Source of the DNA: Candidatus Tenebribacter mawsonii
GTDB lineage: Bacteria; Cloacimonadota; Cloacimonadia; Cloacimonadales; TCS61
DNA length: 10,473 bases
Assembly (NCBI GenBank): GCA_030765665.1
Contig: JAVCCD010000142.1
Coordinates: 1-10,473 of the forward strand
Direction of reading: 5' to 3'
Part shown: positions 6,587 to 10,473 of the stretch, in pieces
How the letters are laid out: each line of letters begins with the position of its first letter
How positions within the stretch are numbered: position 1 is the stretch's first letter
The notes under the pieces: generated by a model
The model's input: only the letters and a program-made list of their open reading frames with translations
Databases searched by the model: none
Told to the model about the DNA's origin: nothing
Translations under genes and position numbers: made by a program

Positions 6587-7540
6587 ATGGAATTTAATTT
6601 ATGTTCTTTTGATGAGATGCTTCGAAACCTTTTAGAAAAATATGAAATGGAAGAGCATTTAAGTTTTATAGTTCGTAATATTGAAGATCAATTTAATTTC
6701 CAGTCTCTAGGTATTTATCTAAAGGTGCCGAATACGGACATCTTTCGTATGAAAATTTCTCGTAATATTAGTCATACATTTGCAAAAAATTCTATCTTCA
6801 CACAAAGTGATCCGATAGCAGAAGAGTTGATACATCTTAAAATGCTCGATATTCAATCACCAGGTAGATATATTTTTGAAAAAGAATATTCTCATCTTCT
6901 AATTTTACCAATAAATCATTTTGACGAATTATTAGGATTTCTCTTTATTGATAAGTGTAACGAAATATTTGGAAGTGAAGAGATAGCAAAGATAAGATTG
7001 TATGCATCAATAATATCTTTAATCATACAACTCGATTTACAAAGTAATGAGATTGAACAACATCGGGGTATCTATGAATCTGCTAAAGTTTACTCTCACA
7101 AAGCATTTGTAGAAAAAAGCGAAGTAATATTTTCAATGATGAAACGCTATAATAGATACATTACAGTTGCAGTAGTTAAGATAGGAAATTTTGGAAACAT
7201 CGTAAGAACAATTGGTGAGCTTGCAACAGGAAATCTATTAAAACAGATCTCCTATATAATTCAAAATGATTTGCGAGAAACAGATATTATTGGGAAGTTA
7301 GAAAATGATTCTTTTGCTGTTCTTATGCCTGAGACAACAAGCAAGAACAGTCTAATCACAATTAATAGAGTTAATAATCGAATCATGAAATTACCAATGA
7401 TGAAAATATGTAAGATGGGCTGGGGAATGGCAAGTAAAGAAGACAACACAAAAAATGCTGAAGAACTCATTAAATTTGCAACACATGCATCAGAAGATTC
7501 AAACAAGAAAGAAGAAGGAAATATTACTATTCATAAATAG
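6587..7540 (+). CDS. GAF plus degenerate GGDEF protein, possible c-di-GMP receptor
   Basis: This soluble 317-residue protein has two parts. Residues about 7-155 look like a GAF-type sensor fold, with strands around LGIYLKV (41-47), SHLLILPI (102-109) and LLGFLFIDK (115-123). Residues about 165-305 follow a GGDEF domain layout. The signature is ENDSF (239-243) instead of GGDEF, and the first metal-binding aspartate position is K198 (VVKIGNFGN), so cyclase activity is very unlikely. RETD (230-233) sits exactly five residues before the signature, where active and degenerate cyclases carry the c-di-GMP-binding inhibitory RxxD site. GAF plus dead GGDEF with RxxD is also the layout of PelD, a c-di-GMP receptor, but the membrane helices of PelD are absent. 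It is last in the cluster, 13 bp after the DUF4139 gene. Receptor function is inferred. Confidence 0.75.
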   Translation: MEFNLCSFDEMLRNLLEKYEMEEHLSFIVRNIEDQFNFQSLGIYLKVPNTDIFRMKISRNISHTFAKNSIFTQSDPIAEELIHLKMLDIQSPGRYIFEKEYSHLLILPINHFDELLGFLFIDKCNEIFGSEEIAKIRLYASIISLIIQLDLQSNEIEQHRGIYESAKVYSHKAFVEKSEVIFSMMKRYNRYITVAVVKIGNFGNIVRTIGELATGNLLKQISYIIQNDLRETDIIGKLENDSFAVLMPETTSKNSLITINRVNNRIMKLPMMKICKMGWGMASKEDNTKNAEELIKFATHASEDSNKKEEGNITIHK

Positions 7541-7562
7541 TTTAATATTATATACTTAGGAG

Positions 7563-7590
7563 AATATTTTCAAAGACAAAATAAAATATT
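7563..7590. terminator. AT-rich inverted repeat between convergent operons
   Basis: AATATTTT (7563-7570) and AAAATATT (7583-7590) form a perfect 8-bp inverted repeat with a 12-base loop. It fills the 49-bp gap between the convergent GAF-GGDEF and pdxJ genes and touches the pdxJ stop codon. The position suits a two-way terminator, but the stem has no G-C pairs and neither side has a long T tract, so its strength is doubtful. Confidence 0.3.
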
Positions 7591-8294
7591 TATTCAACAA
7601 TTAATTTCATTGAGAGTATTGCTTCTGCAAGACCAGAAAATACAGCTCGGGAAATTATACTATGCCCGATATTGAATTCTTCAAAGATATCCAATTCAAC
7701 AAGTTTATATGTATTATGATAATTCAAGCCATGTCCTGCAACTGCCCTCATTCCCAACTTTTTAGTAAGAATTGCAGCTTTATGTATTTTATCTACTTCA
7801 TTTTGAATTTCTTCTACATTGTTCAAATTTGCAAATCTTCCTGTATGTATTTCTACAGCATCTGCACCTAGGTCTTTTGCTACTTGTATCATCTTCAAAT
7901 CTGGTTCTATAAATACACTTACTTCAATTCCTGCTTTTTTTAAAGAAGAAATAACAAATCTATGATCTTCTGTTAAGTTTAATCCACCTTCAGTAGTTAG
8001 TTCTTCCCTCTTCTCGGGAACAAGTGTAACTGTATCTGGTTTGATATTTGTTGCTATTTTTACCATCTCTTCTGTTGAAGCCATTTCCAAATTAAGCTTT
8101 GTCTGAATAGTTTGTCTAAGTATCTTCAAATCTCGATCTTGAATATGTCTTCTATCTTCGCGCAGGTGAATTGTAATTTGATCAGCTCCGTTTTGTTCAG
8201 CAATACTTGCAGCATAAACAGGCTCAGGCTCAATTCCTTTTCTTGCTTCTCTCAAAGTTGCAATATGATCAATATTCACACCTAATAATGCCAT
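7590..8294 (-). CDS. pdxJ: Pyridoxine 5'-phosphate synthase
   Basis: Condenses 1-deoxy-D-xylulose 5-phosphate with 3-amino-2-oxopropyl phosphate to pyridoxine 5'-phosphate, the ring-closing step of DXP-dependent vitamin B6 synthesis in the cytoplasm. The 234 residues (E. coli has 243) cover the whole TIM barrel: LGVNIDHIATLR (4-15), HLREDRRHI (43-51) with H43, NLEMA (68-72) with the presumed catalytic E70, LVPEKREE (91-98), EIHTGR (148-153), GHGLNY (187-192) with H188, and NIGHSIISRA (208-217), the phosphate-binding end. The ATG lies six bases after AGGAGA (complement of 8301-8306). It is the last gene of the mutL-miaA-isomerase operon, 16 bp after the isomerase stop. Its partner pdxA is not in the window. 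Confidence 0.97.
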   Translation of the reverse strand: MALLGVNIDHIATLREARKGIEPEPVYAASIAEQNGADQITIHLREDRRHIQDRDLKILRQTIQTKLNLEMASTEEMVKIATNIKPDTVTLVPEKREELTTEGGLNLTEDHRFVISSLKKAGIEVSVFIEPDLKMIQVAKDLGADAVEIHTGRFANLNNVEEIQNEVDKIHKAAILTKKLGMRAVAGHGLNYHNTYKLVELDIFEEFNIGHSIISRAVFSGLAEAILSMKLIVE

Positions 8295-8310
8295 TTTATG
8301 TCTCCTAAAA

Positions 8311-9162
8311 TTACAATTCTTTGTGATTTATAACAATCTCAGCTTTGCTTCTTATACCTTTAAGATACTTTATGAGTTTCAGCTCAGAATCTATACGCTT
8401 TAGTCTGTCTTTCAACGCATCTTTTACTTCTTCAAAATCTGCAATAACGCTTTCCTTTCTGCCAGTATTCATAATTATATGATATCCAAATTCTGTTTTT
8501 ACTGGTTTACTGAATTCATTCTGATTCAAATTGAAGGCAATATTCTCAAAAGCCTTTACCATCTTACCTTTAGCGAAATAACCCAAGTCACCACATTGGC
8601 AATTACTCGGACAATCTGAACATTCGGCAGCTATCTTATCAAAATCTTCTTTAGTTTTTATCTGCTCATACAATTCTTGCGCTTTCAACAAACTATCTTC
8701 ATCCGTTCCCTTAATGAGTATGTGTGAGGCTTGAACCATCTCTTGAGTTTTAAACGATTTTAAATTTTCTCTGTAAATCTCTTGAAGCTTTTCTAATGGA
8801 ATTTCCGTTTCAACCGAAAAATTTGCTTTAATATATTTAGCTATAAGTAAATTATTTTTTATTCTATTTTTTACTACATCAATATCAATCTGGTTATTAT
8901 CTAACATCGTGTTGAAATCTTCTTCAGAGTTGTATTTGAGTTTTAATTCTAAAATTTCGTGTTCAACTTCATCTTCAGAAATTACAATATCAGAATTTGT
9001 TGCCGAGTTTAATAGTAGATACCCATCTATGAGTTGTTCTATAGCCCTTTTCTTTGACTCATCATTTGGAACTTCAAGTTTCATATTTTTTAATACTTCA
9101 CCCAATTCCGCTTGATATTCCTGCAATTTAATTTCGTAACCATTTACTTTTGCAACGATCAT
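8311..9162 (-). CDS. Parvulin-type peptidyl-prolyl isomerase, no signal peptide
   Basis: Predicted to catalyse cis-trans isomerisation of proline peptide bonds and act as a folding chaperone. Residues about 1-125 resemble the helical SurA-like N-terminal region. A parvulin domain follows (about 140-235): QASHILIK (144-151), a SDCPS loop (182-186), GDLGYFAKGKMVKAFE (191-206) and KTEFGYHII (222-230). A charged helical tail (about 241-271) closes the protein. SurA and PrsA relatives are exported, but this N terminus (MIVAKVNGYEIKL) has no signal peptide, so it is probably cytoplasmic unless the true start differs. The start is well fixed: its ATG overlaps the miaA stop as ATGA (9159-9162). The active-site loop holds four cysteines (C181, C184, C188, C190) where relatives usually have one or two. 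Confidence 0.88.
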   Translation of the reverse strand: MIVAKVNGYEIKLQEYQAELGEVLKNMKLEVPNDESKKRAIEQLIDGYLLLNSATNSDIVISEDEVEHEILELKLKYNSEEDFNTMLDNNQIDIDVVKNRIKNNLLIAKYIKANFSVETEIPLEKLQEIYRENLKSFKTQEMVQASHILIKGTDEDSLLKAQELYEQIKTKEDFDKIAAECSDCPSNCQCGDLGYFAKGKMVKAFENIAFNLNQNEFSKPVKTEFGYHIIMNTGRKESVIADFEEVKDALKDRLKRIDSELKLIKYLKGIRSKAEIVINHKEL

Positions 9163-10106
9163 CTTTTCTCCTGTAATTTCTTCATAATTTCATCTAAGAC
9201 ATTTGAAAAGGTAATACTTTTACTTACTAATGTCAAATCAAAATCAATTTTTCTATACCAAGTTAGCTGCCGCTTTGCAAAATTACGTGTGTTTTGTTTA
9301 ACTTTATCGATGCTTTCCACCAGCTCTTTTTCTCCATCTAAAAATGGAAATAACTCTTTGTAGCCAACTGTGTTCATACCAGGGTCAGTTCTTTTAAAAC
9401 CTTTTCCTAAAATCTCGTGCATTTCATCTAACAGTCCACAATCAACCATTCTATCTACACGATTATTTATTCTATTATAAAGAACTTCACGATCTTCTGT
9501 GACAATTATATTTATTGTTTTGTAACTTTTATTTGTATGAGTATCTTCATCCCATAATTGTGTTATTGTTTTTCCTGTCGTTTCAAAAATCTCTAATGCC
9601 CGAATTATCCTGTTTGCATCGTTTTCGTTAATTCGCATCGCAGAATCAGGATCGATCTTCTTTAGTTGTTTATAAAAAAACTCTGTCCCCTTTGTTTCTA
9701 TAGATGTACGTAGATGTTTTCTTATATCTATAGGAATTTCCGGAGCTTTAAAAATGCCATCCAATAATGCTTTTATATAAAACCCAGTACCACCACAAAT
9801 AATTGGTATTCTATCTTGCGAAGAGATTTCTTTTACTAATTTATCAGCATCCTCAGAGAACATTCCAGCATTGTATTCTTCATCTGGTTTTACTATATCA
9901 ATTAAATGATGATTAATTAAATTTTGATCTTTAGTGGTTGGTTTAGCAGTTCCAATATTTAAATATTTATATACTTGCCTTGAGTCTGCGGAGATAATTG
10001 AAGAATCAAGTTCTTCAGCAATTTTTAATGCTAGTTCGCTCTTCCCTACGGCTGTAGGTCCTTGAATAATTATTAAAGGAATTTTATTTTTAAAATCTTG
10101 AGTCAT
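9159..10106 (-). CDS. miaA: tRNA dimethylallyltransferase
   Basis: Adds a dimethylallyl group to N6 of A37 in tRNAs that read codons starting with U, which stabilises codon pairing. The 315 residues match the usual length. Visible motifs are the P-loop GPTAVGKS (16-23), SADSRQVYK (39-47) with D41, GGTGFYIKAL (105-114), the RIIRALEIFE segment (166-175), TVGYKE (246-251), and the tRNA- and substrate-channel motif NTRNFAKRQLTWYR (272-285). Its ATG overlaps the mutL stop codon (ATGA, 10103-10106) and its own stop overlaps the isomerase ATG (9159-9162), so three consecutive genes are probably coupled in translation. The mutL-miaA order is widespread in bacteria; hfq, which follows in Proteobacteria, is replaced here by the isomerase. 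Confidence 0.97.
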   Translation of the reverse strand: MTQDFKNKIPLIIIQGPTAVGKSELALKIAEELDSSIISADSRQVYKYLNIGTAKPTTKDQNLINHHLIDIVKPDEEYNAGMFSEDADKLVKEISSQDRIPIICGGTGFYIKALLDGIFKAPEIPIDIRKHLRTSIETKGTEFFYKQLKKIDPDSAMRINENDANRIIRALEIFETTGKTITQLWDEDTHTNKSYKTINIIVTEDREVLYNRINNRVDRMVDCGLLDEMHEILGKGFKRTDPGMNTVGYKELFPFLDGEKELVESIDKVKQNTRNFAKRQLTWYRKIDFDLTLVSKSITFSNVLDEIMKKLQEKR

Positions 10107-10473
10107 GTTGTTCTTTTGAATTTTTTCTCAAATTCAGGCATTGTCATCTTGATGATAAGCGGTCTGCCATGCGGACAGAAATATGGAACTTCGCAAGCGA
10201 ATAGATCATTGATAAGTGCCAACATCTCCTTCCTATTCATCTTTCTGCCAGCTTTAATAGCTGCTTTACAAGCAACAGATTTTGACAAACTGTCCCGAAA
10301 ATCTTCAGTTTGCTCAAATTCATCTTCTAATTGTTTAATTATATCTATAAAGATATCTCCACCATCCCAATCTTCGAGTTCGATTGGAATCTCATCAATA
10401 ACAATTGAATCACCACTAAATGTTTTTATCGAAAATCCAATTTTATTGAATACTTCAATATTTTCAGCAATCA
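10103..10473 (-). CDS. mutL: DNA mismatch repair protein MutL, C-terminal end (5' part outside window)
   Basis: The frame is open from the right edge to the TGA at 10103-10105, giving 122 residues; the start and the N-terminal ATPase domain lie beyond the window. The visible part is the end of the C-terminal dimerisation and endonuclease domain. It includes FSIKTFSGDSIVIDEIP, then DSLSKSVACKAAIKAG with the ACK motif (codons 10265-10273), the zinc-site motif CPHGRP (10160-10177), and the closing FKR. ACK and CPHGRP belong to MutL proteins with nicking activity, found in bacteria without MutH; the third motif, DQHAxxE, would lie upstream. The role is strand incision after MutS finds a mismatch. 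It is the first visible gene of the minus-strand operon. A methionine at 10286-10288 is internal to the protein, not its start. Confidence 0.95.
   Translation of the reverse strand, partial: IAENIEVFNKIGFSIKTFSGDSIVIDEIPIELEDWDGGDIFIDIIKQLEDEFEQTEDFRDSLSKSVACKAAIKAGRKMNRKEMLALINDLFACEVPYFCPHGRPLIIKMTMPEFEKKFKRTT

Noticed and set aside
6587..7540. Active diguanylate cyclase
   Set aside because: Both glycines and the glutamate of GGDEF are replaced (ENDSF) and the first metal aspartate is lysine.
7558..7563. AGGAGA after the GAF-GGDEF gene, suggesting another plus-strand gene
   Set aside because: No start codon follows at usable distance, and the downstream DNA is the 3' end of pdxJ on the other strand.
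10103..10288. Separate 61-residue protein starting at an internal ATG
   Set aside because: The frame stays open to the window edge and the residues upstream of that ATG continue the MutL C-terminal domain.
1..10473. Mobile element, toxin-antitoxin, CRISPR or defence genes
   Set aside because: No transposase, integrase, repeat array, paired small genes or nuclease/helicase sets were seen on either strand; almost all of the DNA is explained by housekeeping or envelope genes.

Overview
The window is AT-rich bacterial chromosome (my estimate is about one third G+C), densely packed and mostly housekeeping. I see no insertion sequence, phage gene, CRISPR array or other sign of recent transfer. Several starts have clear Shine-Dalgarno sequences (for example AGGAGGT at 6577-6583), which argues against typical Bacteroidota. 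PdxJ (the DXP-dependent vitamin B6 route), a MutL with the endonuclease-type CPHGRP motif, and the mutL-miaA adjacency fit a Gram-negative-type bacterium. A low-GC FCB-related lineage such as Cloacimonadota is a guess only; no marker here settles the taxon.

Left part: the 3' half of an mntP-type Mn(II) exporter gene (+), a tRNA-Leu(CAG) gene on the minus strand with an encoded CCA end, then dnaX (+; DNA polymerase III tau/gamma). The end of dnaX overlaps by 15 bp the end of a convergent NodB-type polysaccharide deacetylase gene (-).

Middle: a 117-bp divergent intergenic region separates the deacetylase from a five-gene plus-strand cluster, probably one operon. It encodes a membrane family-2 glycosyltransferase, a COMT-like O-methyltransferase (13-bp overlap), uridine kinase, a secreted DUF4139-type protein of unknown function, and a soluble GAF plus degenerate-GGDEF protein. 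The last has lost the diguanylate cyclase active site but keeps an RxxD in the inhibitory-site position, as in c-di-GMP receptors of the PelD kind. With the glycosyltransferase and deacetylase this suggests, but does not prove, a cell-surface polysaccharide locus responsive to c-di-GMP.

Right part: a minus-strand operon read from the right edge: mutL (3' end only), miaA, a parvulin-type peptidyl-prolyl isomerase without signal peptide, and pdxJ. The first two junctions are 4-bp ATGA overlaps, so translation is probably coupled. The operon converges on the middle cluster across a 49-bp gap holding an AT-rich inverted repeat.

The most interesting items are the catalytically dead GGDEF protein, its glycosyltransferase/deacetylase context, the cysteine-rich active-site loop of the parvulin, and a possible -1 slippery site in dnaX. 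I see no clearly new biological system.
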